Positions 1-9,097 of a DNA stretch of 36,030 bases are shown piece by piece (position 1 is the stretch's first letter; every line of letters starts with the position of its first letter). Source of the stretch: Methanocorpusculum sp. (GTDB taxonomy: Archaea; Halobacteriota; Methanomicrobia; Methanomicrobiales; Methanocorpusculaceae); NCBI GenBank assembly GCA_029987235.1, contig DALTWF010000016.1, positions 1 through 36,030 of the forward strand. Direction: 5' to 3'. The translations under genes and the position numbers were made by a program. The notes under the pieces are model-generated. The model worked only from the letters and a program-made list of their open reading frames with translations, did not search any database and was not told the origin of the DNA.

Positions 1-230
1 CAGAGCGTACCGGTGTAAATATGGCTGGACCTATCCCGCTGCCGACCAAGAGACTCGTCGTTCCAATCCGGAAATCCCCGGATGGAGAAGGTACGGCAAC
101 CTGGGACCGCTGGCAGATGAGAGTTCACAAGAGACTTATCGACCTTGACGCCGATGAGCGTGCACTCCGTCAGCTTATGCGCATTCAGGTTCCAAAAGAT
201 ATCAGCATCGAGATTGTTCTCGAAAACTAA
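1..230 (+). CDS. rps10: 30S ribosomal protein S10, 3' part
   Basis: This is the C-terminal part of ribosomal protein S10 (uS10), a small-subunit protein that binds 16S rRNA. The window opens inside the gene: the frame is already open at base 3 and reads ERTGVN before MAGPIPLPTKR, so the ATG at 21 is an internal methionine and not the start. The stretch AGPIPLPTK followed by a basic loop and the ending VPKDISIEIVLEN are typical of archaeal S10. About 30 N-terminal residues lie outside the window. In archaea S10 commonly follows elongation factor 1A in the translation operon, but that neighbour cannot be seen here. A G/C hairpin with a following T-rich tract just downstream suggests the operon ends here. 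Confidence 0.95.
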   Translation, partial: ERTGVNMAGPIPLPTKRLVVPIRKSPDGEGTATWDRWQMRVHKRLIDLDADERALRQLMRIQVPKDISIEIVLEN

Positions 231-241
231 AACTGTTTCAG

Positions 242-270
242 GAGGGGTTTACCCCCTCATCTTTTAGTTT
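242..270 (+). terminator. hairpin terminator after rps10
   Basis: GAGGGG at 242-247 pairs with CCCCTC at 253-258 across a short loop, and T-rich sequence follows. It lies 12 bases after the rps10 stop and before the promoter region of the next gene, so it probably ends the ribosomal operon transcript. Confidence 0.6.
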
Positions 271-350
271 TGACCGTTTTTGAAAAGTATTTTCTTTTGA
301 TTGTTTATCGCAACTCTTCTATTCTCTGACAACCTATATAGTAGATAATT

Positions 351-2021
351 ATGAATCCGGCAGTCGCCTCCCTGAAATCAAAAATACGTGTCGAGCATGT
401 AATGCTTGCCATTTTCATACTTGCTATACTTCTGCGGTTCTTTATTCCTGATTTGAAACTGTATCACCATGATGAAGCAATCCATGCATATTTCTCCTAT
501 AATCTTGCTTCATCAGGTGTTTACACATATGACCCTGTGTATCACGGGCCGTTTTTATATTATGTAACGGCAGGGATGTTTAATCTGTTCGGGGCAACGG
601 ATTTAGTCGGTCGGATTCTGCCGTGTATTTTCGGCTGTGCTTTAATTCCGCTTGTCTACTGGATTTACCGGATGGAATATGTGTCGGGAAAGGTTGCGTG
701 TCTTGCGTCGCTGTTTATTGCAATTTCGCCGGAAATCGTTTATTTTGCACGGTTCCTGCGTAATGACACGTTTGTTATCTTTTTCTCGCTTCTGATGATT
801 TGCGCCATGCTTGCCTGGTTCAGAAATAAAAAGTGGTACTGGTTTGCTTTAGCGGGTGCGGCAGCGGGTTTTTGTCTTTGCTGCAAGGAAAACGCGCCGC
901 TTATTGTTGTGACGTTTTTGGTATTTTTTGCCTATTTAATCTGGTCAAAGAAGGTGGTTCTTCCTGCCGGCTGGTGGAAACATGCATTAATTGCCGTCGG
1001 CGTCTTCTTTGCGATTGTGTTTACGATGTACACATCGTTCTGGCAGAATCCTGAGATGGCTCTTTTGGCAGGGCCGATGGCAATTTCCCACTGGCTTGAG
1101 ATGCACGGGCAGAACCGGCTTTCGTCAGGTCTTGGCGGCGCGTTTTATCTGGTGCAGTTCTTCTTGTATGAGCTGCCTGTTCTGATTTTTGCAATAGCAG
1201 GCATGGTTTTTTTCCTGCGGCGTCCGAAGGCAAAGGCGGCAGAACAACCCGCTCCGGCTGTATCAGAGGAGGAACTTTTTGAAGAGGGCATGTCTGCAGC
1301 TGAGCCGGAAAAATCTGCCGGATCTTCTTTTGGCAAGCGCGTAATTGGTATTTTTTCCCGCCCTGTTGCTGCGCCGGTTATTGATAAGCAGCGCGAATTC
1401 ATGCGGTTTGCCATTTACTGGACGATTATTGCATGTATTACCTATGCGTATGTGGGTGAAAAAGTGCCGTGGCTTTCTTTGCATCAGCTTCTTCCGATGG
1501 TATTTGTAGCGGCGTTTGGTCTGGTATGCTGTGTGCGTTTCTGGAAGGTGTTTTTGGTGCTTTCCGTCATTTTCCTGCTTGGTATGACGTGTTATGTCTG
1601 TTATACGCCGGCGGATATTGCAGAGCCGATTGTTCAGGTGCAGAATTCGGAAAATATCCGCGGTATTATGGCGGAAATGGATGCGTCTTCAACAAAGACG
1701 CTGCTTTTGGGTCAGGAGGTCTGCTGGCCGCTTGGGTGGTATTATCATGGTAAGGACTGGAGTGATAAAATCTGGTATTATGTTGATGTGCCGGATTTGG
1801 AGCGTGCGCTTTCGCATAATGCAAATATTATGCTTGTGCATGATGCTGAGGGGTACGGTGATATTGAGGGATATACCCGCGAACGGATGGTTTTCAAGTA
1901 CTGGCTGGATACGTCGCAGAATGATGTTCTTTCGTGGATTAAGTATTATTTCACGAGGATGTTTACGCATGAGCCTATCGGAAGCATTAATGTGGATGTG
2001 TACAGGAAGGTCGGGGCATAA
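351..2021 (+). CDS. Agl23-like (TIGR03663) GT-C type membrane protein
   Basis: This is a multi-pass membrane protein of 556 residues resembling the TIGR03663 family, named flippase activity-associated protein Agl23 and related to GT-C glycosyltransferases (PMT/GT39-like). Such proteins are thought to act on lipid-linked sugars for surface glycans; the exact reaction is not established. The N-terminal half shows the family pattern: a membrane helix, then YHHDEAIHAYFSYNL (about 38-52) with the acidic pair expected in the first extracytoplasmic loop, then YDPVYHGPFLYY. About ten more hydrophobic segments follow. A charged Ala/Glu/Pro-rich loop near 290-330 breaks the membrane region. The C-terminal 120 residues form a soluble domain. 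The ATG at 351 follows CTATATAGTAGATAATT with no Shine-Dalgarno, fitting a very short leader. It appears to be a single-gene transcript. Confidence 0.75.
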   Translation: MNPAVASLKSKIRVEHVMLAIFILAILLRFFIPDLKLYHHDEAIHAYFSYNLASSGVYTYDPVYHGPFLYYVTAGMFNLFGATDLVGRILPCIFGCALIPLVYWIYRMEYVSGKVACLASLFIAISPEIVYFARFLRNDTFVIFFSLLMICAMLAWFRNKKWYWFALAGAAAGFCLCCKENAPLIVVTFLVFFAYLIWSKKVVLPAGWWKHALIAVGVFFAIVFTMYTSFWQNPEMALLAGPMAISHWLEMHGQNRLSSGLGGAFYLVQFFLYELPVLIFAIAGMVFFLRRPKAKAAEQPAPAVSEEELFEEGMSAAEPEKSAGSSFGKRVIGIFSRPVAAPVIDKQREFMRFAIYWTIIACITYAYVGEKVPWLSLHQLLPMVFVAAFGLVCCVRFWKVFLVLSVIFLLGMTCYVCYTPADIAEPIVQVQNSENIRGIMAEMDASSTKTLLLGQEVCWPLGWYYHGKDWSDKIWYYVDVPDLERALSHNANIMLVHDAEGYGDIEGYTRERMVFKYWLDTSQNDVLSWIKYYFTRMFTHEPIGSINVDVYRKVGA

Positions 2022-2024
2022 CTT

Positions 2025-2046
2025 TTTTCCTTATTAATAAGGAAAA
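2025..2046. promoter_or_regulatory. 22-bp perfect palindrome
   Basis: TTTTCCTTATT at 2025-2035 is followed directly by its exact reverse complement. It starts 4 bases after the Agl23-like stop codon and ends about 17 bases before the TATA-like element (2064-2071) of the next gene. It could be an AT-rich transcription end signal or an operator for the helicase gene. The sequence alone cannot decide. Confidence 0.5.
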
Positions 2047-2077
2047 CTAATAACCCTTACCGTCTATATAATTAGTA

Positions 2078-5000
2078 ATGGCACAGGCAATACCGGAACT
2101 CAATGAATTTCGCAGCAGACTGTTAGACCTCTCGCTCAAAAATAACCTCTTAAACTATAAACCATCCACCGCCCGGTCGATAGAAGTAATCACCGAACTC
2201 CCCTCCCAGGTCTATAAAACCCTGGTACTTGACGAAAAGGGCATGAAATTCCACCCTGCAGAAAAAGACAAAACCGCAGGTCCGGAAGAAAAAAATATCT
2301 GGAAATACCCGTCCTTTATCTCAAGCGCACACCAGACCGACCTCCTTTTGGAAACCCCTTACACTGATATCGACCTGCGCAAACGCCTCTACGCTTTGCA
2401 GAGCAAAAGCAGAACCGTAATCGAAGAACAGGGTTATGCCGTACTCTATCTTGCGCTCGGCTTTGTCGGCTGGAAAGACATGGCGCACCAGTCAAAAGCC
2501 TACCGCGCTCCTCTGTTAATGATTCCGGTCACGCTTGAACGTGAAAAAGTCAAAGACAACTATACGCTTAAATGGACCGGAGACGACCCGCAGATATCGC
2601 TGTCCCTTATTGCCAAACTTGCCAGTGAAAATATCACTCTTCCCGACCTTGGACATCCGGACAGCCCTGGAGAACTTGATGACTACTTTGAAGCGGTGCG
2701 TAAGGCTGTAGCCCACCGTAACTGGGACTTTATTCCCGATATTGCGCTTGATTTGTTCAGTTTCAGAAAATTCGTCATGTTCAAGGACCTTGACCCCGAA
2801 AGCTGGGGCGGTTCCTTTGAAATCGAGTCAAATCCGCTGATTAAGAATCTCTTTGAACCGGAACCGGCGGCAAATGATCTCGTTATTGATGAAAACAAAC
2901 TTGATGGACGGCTGAAAAGCGGCGAATCCTACAACATTCTTGATGCCGACTCCTCACAGATGGCGGTAATTGAAGAGGCGAAAGCGGGCAAAAACCTTGT
3001 TGTCGAAGGGCCGCCCGGAACAGGAAAAAGCCAGACCATTGCAAACCTGATTGCCGAAATGCTTGCATGCGGCAAAACGGTTCTTTTCGTCTCCGAAAAA
3101 ATGGCAGCACTTGAAGTCGTCAAACGCCGGCTTGATACTGCAGGTCTTTCACGCTTCACACTGGAACTGCACAGCCAGAACGCACGCAAAACCGAGTTCA
3201 TCCGCGAACTCGAACGCTGCGCACAGCATCCAAGTGAAACACCTGCCGGAAATGCGGACAATTACGCAAAAATCGACGGACTTCGTGCGGATTTAACCGG
3301 TTACTGCGCTGCACTCAAAGAACCAATAGGCGCCTGCGGATTTACCCCCTACGACTTATACGGCATCCGCGAACAGTACCGCTATGAATTTGAAGACGCA
3401 CCCGGTCATGAAACCTGCAGGCTTCCGCGCATCACTCTTCCGAACGCTGTAACAATTACGCCGGATGAATACAAAGCGGCAATTGACGCCTTAACCGACC
3501 TCGGAGCCTTTGTCAATTCCATGCTTCGTCCGGGCGAAACCCTTTCCATGCACCCGTGGGCAGGCACCAGACCCGGCATGATGATGCCAAGCGACCGGGA
3601 CGAAATTTTAGCCATGGCGCAGGAATATCAGAAACAGATTGAAGCACTGCAGACGGTAATGCGCAGAATTTCCGACCTTGCCGACATTCCCGCCCCCCGC
3701 AGCGAAACCGAGATTTCTGCAACGATTGAGACCTGCCGCTGTCTTACCGGCACGTTTACAGTAACCGCAGACATTCTGAAAAATCCGCTGTGGCGCAATG
3801 ACGATGAAATCAACCGGCTGATAAATCAGGTCGAAATCATCATCAACCGCAAAAATGCTGTTCTTGCGAAATTCACGCCGGATATTTTCAAACGTGGACC
3901 GGCAGAATTATTCTCCGAATTCCTCGCCGTTGCAGAAAAAGGCAAGTTTGCCAAGATGTTTTCCGGCGACTACAAGAAAGTTAAAGCCGAAATTGCTGCC
4001 TATTACACAAAACGCGTGCCGGATGACATTTCCATCCTTGACGACTTAAAAGAGGCAAGAAATTACCTCAATGACTCTGAAATCCTTGCAAAAGACGAAG
4101 ACGAATACGCCCTGCTCTTTGGAAAACTCTGGAAAGGCGTTGAAACCGAGCCGGAAAAACTGCGTGAATACAAGGCATGGGTGCAGAATCTCCTGACCTT
4201 AATCGGTGAAGGATTTGTATCTGTAAACACCATTGACCTGATTGGTTCCGGAAAAGTCAGCGCAATGGACTTAAATTCGCTGTTCAGCGTGCTGGAACAT
4301 GCGGTTACCGCACATGCAGAGTCACGTGCAAAACTTTTTGCACGCCTCGGCATTCCCGAAGAAGCAGACCTTACCTTTGCACAGGCGCGCAAACTTGCTG
4401 ATGAATGGATTACTGACATCGACCGGCTGGTTTCCTGGAGTCAGCTGCAGACCTTTGTCGATGCCGCAGAAAAAACCGGCGCAGCACCGCTGGTCGAACT
4501 GCTCTTTTCGGACAAAATAGCAAGCGATTCCCTTATCCCTGCTTATCTTACGGCGTATGCCGACTCACTCTTGCGCGAAGCATACAGCACGCGCCCGGTT
4601 CTTGCGAAATTCTCCCAGATTCCGCATGAACAAAAGATTGAAGCCTTTGCCGCGGCAGACCGGCTTGCAATATCTGAAAACGCACGCCGCATTGTGCAGA
4701 TTTTGGACAAAAACCTGCCGGACATGGTTTCCGGTTCTTCCCGCGAATCTGAAATGGGTGTGCTTACGGGCGAATTCAACCGTAAACGCGGACACATGTC
4801 GATTCGCATGCTTATGACCAAATCAGGCGGTCTGATTCAGAAAATCAAGCCCTGTTTCATGATGAGTCCGCTTTCCGTTGCCCAGTATCTTGACCCGCGC
4901 TCAGTGCAGTTTGACATCATCATCTTTGACGAAGCCTCGCAGGTAAAGCCCGAAGACGCCCTTGGCGCTCTTATGCGCGGAAAACAGCTTGTTGTCATGG

Positions 5001-6871
5001 GTGATTCGCGCCAGCTTCCGCCGACAACGTTCTTTGATGAAATTGCAGGCGGCGACGAGGAGGAAGAAGAGGAATCAGTTGCATCCGCAACCGATATGGA
5101 AAGTCTTTTGCATGTCTGCAAACAGAGTTATCCAACCAGAAGACTTCGCTGGCACTACAGATCGCGGCACGAATCGCTTATTGCGGTCTCAAACGAGGAG
5201 TTTTACGACAACAGCCTGATGGTTTTCCCATCCCCCGAGCATGAAACCCCTGACCTTGGTCTTTCCTTTGTCTATCTGCCTGATGCGGTCTACGAACGCG
5301 GTAAATCCGGCGTAAACAGACGCGAAGCCCGTGCTGTTGCAGAAGCGGTTATTCAGTATTACCGCAGGTATCCGACCAAGACATTAGGTGTTGCCACCTT
5401 CTCAACCAAACAGCAGGAAGCCGTCAGGCGCGAAGTTGACGTGCTGCTCAGAACGAATCCCGATGTTGAAATGCTCATGCGGCCTGCAAACGGCGAGAAT
5501 TTCTTTGTGAAAAATCTGGAAACCGTGCAGGGTGACGAGCGTGATACCATCCTCATCAGTGTCGGCTACGGATTTGACGAAAACCACCGGCTGTCGCGCA
5601 ATTTCGGTCCGCTGAACCAGAACGGCGGAGAACGCCGTCTGAATGTTATTATCACCCGTGCACGCGAGCGGTGTGTGGTCTTCTGCAACTTCCGCGGCGC
5701 AGAACTGCCTGTTGACCATGAAACCTCCTCCGGCGTTGCAGCACTGTCGCATTTCCTCACCTATGCCGAATTCAGAGACGCAGGCGATGCTGAATCGGCA
5801 GCATACAGCGACGCGTCAAGTCTTTTTGCAAACACTATCCAGCGCATGCTTGAAGACCGCGGATTTACCGTAACACGCAACCTTGGCTGCGCAGGATTCA
5901 GAATCGACCTTGCAGTTGCTCATCCGACCGAAAAAGGAACCTACATGGCGGGCATTTTGTGCGACGGCCCGTTCTACTGGTCGTCAGAAGTAACCCGCGA
6001 CCGCGACCGGCTTCGCCTGCAGGTTCTGAAAGGACTCGGCTGGAATATCCTTCGGATCTGGTCTGCCGAATGGTTCCAGCATCCTGCGTCCTGCACTAAA
6101 GTGCTGCTTGATTTCCTTGAAGAATGCAAAACAAAACCGCGTGCAGAATCGCAAAAGGAAATGCCCGCACCGACCGCAGTCCGGGCGGAATCCGATGAAG
6201 AGCCTGAAGATGAAACTGAAACGCAAGCACCGGCCGCAGAATCTGCGCCGCGCTCTTCTGCGAAACAGGCAAAAGCCGCACCCGCAGGCGATGATGATGA
6301 CGAAGAGCAGCGTCCTGCAGCATCCTATGCACGCCTTGCCCTTACACCTTATGTAATCTGCAAAGAATCAGTACTGACCCGCTACCACCAGTTTTCCTCC
6401 GTACCGGACCAGGTATTATCCACCGGCATTCTGGAAATCGTTTCCATAGAACAGCCCATCTCCGAAGAAATGCTGTTTACCCGCATCAAAGAACTCGGTT
6501 CGGTCTCGCGTATGACGCCCCAGATTAAGAACCGTATTGTTTCCCTTGCCGAAGACGAAGTAAGCGGCGTGCGCCTGGTGCGCGACACCGAAGGCTTCTA
6601 CTCGGTGCCGGGCGCACCGGTCACTCCCCGCGAGCATCCGGCAAAATGGACGATTGACAATGTATCCGCCTCTGAAATCGGCGCTGCTGCAAAACTCCTT
6701 CTTGCAAAACAGTATGCAACACCCAAAGACGACCTGATTCGTCAGACCTGCCTGATTCTCGGCTTTAAGGCAACGGCACAGAACAAGGAACGGATTAAAG
6801 ACGGCGTGAATGCATGCATTGAATGCGGCGACATACACCTTGCTCACGGTATCTGTTCGGTGGACGGCTAA
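2078..6871 (+). CDS. DUF4011-SF1 helicase-Vsr-like-DUF3320 protein (Hhe-type defence candidate)
   Basis: This very large soluble protein (1597 aa) has a recognisable order of parts. A DUF4011-like N-terminus (about 1-260) includes an early LLDLSLKNNLLNY motif. An SF1 helicase follows, with Walker A GPPGTGKS (311-318), a long helical insertion (about 480-900), Walker B DEASQ (951-955), motif III GDSRQLPP (975-982), QGDERDT (about 1151-1157) and motif VI NVIITRAR (1189-1196). A Vsr/MTES_1575-type endonuclease-like domain lies at about 1247-1338, then an acidic Pro/Ala-rich linker (about 1350-1415) and a DUF3320-like C-terminus. This order matches the single-gene DUF4011-helicase-Vsr family (Hhe) linked to phage defence. 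The nuclease domain keeps IDLAV and CDG but reads GILCDG and FYWSS where relatives often have GIECDG and YHSS, so its activity is uncertain. The gene stands alone between unrelated genes. The start is the ATG 7 bases after TATA-like CTATATAA. Confidence 0.85.
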   Translation: MAQAIPELNEFRSRLLDLSLKNNLLNYKPSTARSIEVITELPSQVYKTLVLDEKGMKFHPAEKDKTAGPEEKNIWKYPSFISSAHQTDLLLETPYTDIDLRKRLYALQSKSRTVIEEQGYAVLYLALGFVGWKDMAHQSKAYRAPLLMIPVTLEREKVKDNYTLKWTGDDPQISLSLIAKLASENITLPDLGHPDSPGELDDYFEAVRKAVAHRNWDFIPDIALDLFSFRKFVMFKDLDPESWGGSFEIESNPLIKNLFEPEPAANDLVIDENKLDGRLKSGESYNILDADSSQMAVIEEAKAGKNLVVEGPPGTGKSQTIANLIAEMLACGKTVLFVSEKMAALEVVKRRLDTAGLSRFTLELHSQNARKTEFIRELERCAQHPSETPAGNADNYAKIDGLRADLTGYCAALKEPIGACGFTPYDLYGIREQYRYEFEDAPGHETCRLPRITLPNAVTITPDEYKAAIDALTDLGAFVNSMLRPGETLSMHPWAGTRPGMMMPSDRDEILAMAQEYQKQIEALQTVMRRISDLADIPAPRSETEISATIETCRCLTGTFTVTADILKNPLWRNDDEINRLINQVEIIINRKNAVLAKFTPDIFKRGPAELFSEFLAVAEKGKFAKMFSGDYKKVKAEIAAYYTKRVPDDISILDDLKEARNYLNDSEILAKDEDEYALLFGKLWKGVETEPEKLREYKAWVQNLLTLIGEGFVSVNTIDLIGSGKVSAMDLNSLFSVLEHAVTAHAESRAKLFARLGIPEEADLTFAQARKLADEWITDIDRLVSWSQLQTFVDAAEKTGAAPLVELLFSDKIASDSLIPAYLTAYADSLLREAYSTRPVLAKFSQIPHEQKIEAFAAADRLAISENARRIVQILDKNLPDMVSGSSRESEMGVLTGEFNRKRGHMSIRMLMTKSGGLIQKIKPCFMMSPLSVAQYLDPRSVQFDIIIFDEASQVKPEDALGALMRGKQLVVMGDSRQLPPTTFFDEIAGGDEEEEEESVASATDMESLLHVCKQSYPTRRLRWHYRSRHESLIAVSNEEFYDNSLMVFPSPEHETPDLGLSFVYLPDAVYERGKSGVNRREARAVAEAVIQYYRRYPTKTLGVATFSTKQQEAVRREVDVLLRTNPDVEMLMRPANGENFFVKNLETVQGDERDTILISVGYGFDENHRLSRNFGPLNQNGGERRLNVIITRARERCVVFCNFRGAELPVDHETSSGVAALSHFLTYAEFRDAGDAESAAYSDASSLFANTIQRMLEDRGFTVTRNLGCAGFRIDLAVAHPTEKGTYMAGILCDGPFYWSSEVTRDRDRLRLQVLKGLGWNILRIWSAEWFQHPASCTKVLLDFLEECKTKPRAESQKEMPAPTAVRAESDEEPEDETETQAPAAESAPRSSAKQAKAAPAGDDDDEEQRPAASYARLALTPYVICKESVLTRYHQFSSVPDQVLSTGILEIVSIEQPISEEMLFTRIKELGSVSRMTPQIKNRIVSLAEDEVSGVRLVRDTEGFYSVPGAPVTPREHPAKWTIDNVSASEIGAAAKLLLAKQYATPKDDLIRQTCLILGFKATAQNKERIKDGVNACIECGDIHLAHGICSVDG

Positions 6872-6914
6872 CCACCCATTTTTAGTACTGTGAAAGATAA
6901 TACATAGGTACTAC

Positions 6915-7604
6915 ATGTTAGAATCGTTTGGCACGGCACTTGATGCACTCGGCTATCTGATGGGCGGCTTAGTAGTCACGCTGGAACTTGTCGGTCTGTC
7001 TCTTCTGCTCGGATTTGTGCTCGGACTGATTCTGACCATTGCACAGGTTTACGGACCTGCAGTCCTGCGCGGTTTTGTCCATGTCTATGTATGGTTCTTC
7101 CGCGGTCTGCCGAATCTGGTGCTGCTGTTCTTATTCTATTTCGCATTCTTCCCGATGATGGGTTTATATGGCACTCCGTCGTTTGTGATTGCGTTCATCG
7201 TTCTTGGAATGCGCAGTGCAGCATATCAGTCCCAGATTTTCCGCGGAGCAATCCAGTCTATTTCAGACGGACAGATGCTTGCCGCCCGTTCTCTTGGCAT
7301 GACGCGGTTTCAGGCAATCAGGAGTGTTATTATTCCGCAGGCGCTGCGCATTGCGCTTCCTTCATGGGCAAACGAGTATCCGGTTCTCTTAACTGATTCG
7401 GCAATCGCATCTGCAATCGGTGTCACTGAACTTCTGACACGTACCGGATACCGTGTTGCGGCAACCGGCGACGCCATGATTTTATACCTTACCTGTGCGG
7501 TGATTTTCATTCTGCTGAACTATGCAGGAATGTTTCTGATTCAGAAAATAGAAGTCAAAGTCCGTATTCCCGGATACGGAAACAATGAGGCTGAACAATT
7601 ATGA
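6915..7604 (+). CDS. amino acid ABC transporter permease (HisM/GlnP family)
   Basis: This 229-residue protein has about five membrane helices and belongs to the polar amino acid ABC permease family. It forms the membrane channel together with the second permease at 8379. The cytoplasmic coupling (EAA) loop is clear at about 123-143, beginning AARSLGMTRFQAIRSVIIPQA without its last residues, and GLPNLVLLF in the first half is typical of the family. It is the first gene of a tight run: its TGA overlaps the ATG of the ATPase gene as ATGA. TACATAGGTACTAC precedes the start, with a weak possible ribosome site (AGGT). The substrate is probably a polar or charged amino acid, which family alone cannot refine. 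No binding protein is encoded in this run. Confidence 0.9.
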   Translation: MLESFGTALDALGYLMGGLVVTLELVGLSLLLGFVLGLILTIAQVYGPAVLRGFVHVYVWFFRGLPNLVLLFLFYFAFFPMMGLYGTPSFVIAFIVLGMRSAAYQSQIFRGAIQSISDGQMLAARSLGMTRFQAIRSVIIPQALRIALPSWANEYPVLLTDSAIASAIGVTELLTRTGYRVAATGDAMILYLTCAVIFILLNYAGMFLIQKIEVKVRIPGYGNNEAEQL

Positions 7605-8344
7605 CCGATGAACCAATATTACGGGTGGAAAACCTTTCCAAATCCTTCGGGGATTTGCATGTGCTGAAAAATATCTCCTTTGATGTGTACAAGGGGGAAA
7701 AGAAAGTATTTGTCGGACCATCGGGTACGGGAAAATCCACGCTTCTGCGCTGCATCAATATGCTTACTGTACCGGATTTGGGCAATATCTGGCTTGACGG
7801 TGAGGATATTGTTCATTCCGGGCGCAAAATCAATGAATACCGCCAGAAGCTCGGCATGGTGTTTCAGAATTTCAACCTCTTTGACCATTTATCCGCGGTG
7901 CGCAATGTGGAACTTGCGCTCATCAAAGTAAAGAAGATGGACAAAAAGGAAGCTCGGAAAAAGGCGATGTTTGAGCTGGAACGTGTCGGCATGGCGGATC
8001 GTGCGGATTTCTATCCGGCGCAGCTTTCCGGAGGGCAGGCGCAGCGTGTCTCGATTGCACGAACCCTGGCTATGGACCCGGAGGTCATTTTATTTGATGA
8101 ACCGACCTCGGCACTGGACCCGGAGTTAAAACGCGAGGTAATGGAGGTTATGAAAAAACTTGCCGACGAAGGCATGACCTGTATCGTAGTCACGCATGAA
8201 ATGAAGTTTGCAACCTCTTTTGCCACCGAGATTTACCTGATGGAAAAAGGTGAGATTATCGAGCACGGCGACCCGAAAGACATTCCAACGTCGCCGGACT
8301 TCGCACGGCTGCGTTCCTTTATCGGTGCCTATAACGAGGAGTAG
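7601..8344 (+). CDS. amino acid ABC transporter ATP-binding protein (GlnQ/HisP family)
   Basis: This cytoplasmic ATPase (247 aa) energises the amino acid importer formed with the two flanking permeases. All nucleotide-binding motifs are present: Walker A GPSGTGKST (39-47), Q-loop in MVFQNFNLF, signature LSGGQ (142-146), Walker B ILFDEP with D166 and E167, D-loop SALDPEL, and switch histidine H199 in THEM. Length and motif spacing are normal for the GlnQ/HisP subfamily. The start codon overlaps the preceding stop (ATGA), which indicates translational coupling in one operon. Confidence 0.95.
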   Translation: MTDEPILRVENLSKSFGDLHVLKNISFDVYKGEKKVFVGPSGTGKSTLLRCINMLTVPDLGNIWLDGEDIVHSGRKINEYRQKLGMVFQNFNLFDHLSAVRNVELALIKVKKMDKKEARKKAMFELERVGMADRADFYPAQLSGGQAQRVSIARTLAMDPEVILFDEPTSALDPELKREVMEVMKKLADEGMTCIVVTHEMKFATSFATEIYLMEKGEIIEHGDPKDIPTSPDFARLRSFIGAYNEE

Positions 8345-8378
8345 GAAATAAGCAGATGAATTCAGGGAGGTGTGCATA

Positions 8379-9092
8379 ATGGTTCTTGAGGCGTTATCAG
8401 GCATTATCAACACCGACCCGGTTTTCTGGACTGAAGTCTTACTGCCTGCGGTACTTCAGGGTCTGCTGGTAACTCTTCAGCTGATTTTATGGACTGCACC
8501 GTTTGGTCTTTTATTCGGCATAGCAGTTGCAGTTGCCCGTGTGTATGGTCCAAAACCGGTACAATGGCTTTCAAAACTGTATGTCATCTTCTTCCGCGGC
8601 TGTCCGCTGTTAGTTCTGTTGTTCATCCTCTATTTCGGTCTGCCGTCCATTGGAATAATGATTGATGCGTTTCCGGCTGCTGTAATAGGTTTTATTCTCT
8701 GTAACAGCGCGTATAACTCTGAATACATCCGCGGCGCCCTTGAGTCAATTAAAGGCGGGCAAATGACGGCCGCACGTTCTCTTGGTATGACCAAAGGTCA
8801 GGCCGTCTTATATGTGGTCATTCCGCAGGCAATGCGCCGCGCAATTCCGGGGGTATCCAATGAGTTTATTTACATGATTAAGTACACCTCGCTTGCGTAC
8901 TTTGTCACGGTTATTGAAATGACCTGTGCGGCAAAGATGATTGCAATGCATTATCTTGCGTTTATCGAGGCGTTTGGAACTATAGGTCTTTTCTATCTCG
9001 CTATTGTTACGGTGGCTACCATTCTGGTCAACCGGCTTGAAAAGAAGGTTGCTATTCCGGGCGTCTCCGGAAAAATTGTCAAGCATTTCTGA
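8379..9092 (+). CDS. amino acid ABC transporter permease, second subunit
   Basis: This is the second polar amino acid permease (237 aa from this start), paralogous to the one at 6915. It carries GCPLLVLLF and a coupling loop with AARSLGMTKGQAVLYVVIPQA. I chose the ATG at 8379 over the in-frame GTG at 8370 because a strong Shine-Dalgarno, GGGAGGTG (8366-8373), sits at the right distance before it and overlaps the GTG. The two permeases share the coupling loop and the RG(C/L)P element, so they presumably pair as a heterodimer. The next gene begins 5 bases after the stop, so the operon continues. Confidence 0.92.
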   Translation: MVLEALSGIINTDPVFWTEVLLPAVLQGLLVTLQLILWTAPFGLLFGIAVAVARVYGPKPVQWLSKLYVIFFRGCPLLVLLFILYFGLPSIGIMIDAFPAAVIGFILCNSAYNSEYIRGALESIKGGQMTAARSLGMTKGQAVLYVVIPQAMRRAIPGVSNEFIYMIKYTSLAYFVTVIEMTCAAKMIAMHYLAFIEAFGTIGLFYLAIVTVATILVNRLEKKVAIPGVSGKIVKHF

Positions 9093-9097
9093 TTGGT

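Noticed and set aside
6416..6847. 143-codon minus-strand frame inside the helicase gene
   Set aside because: It is fully covered by the DUF3320 part of the large protein and has no domain or promoter of its own.
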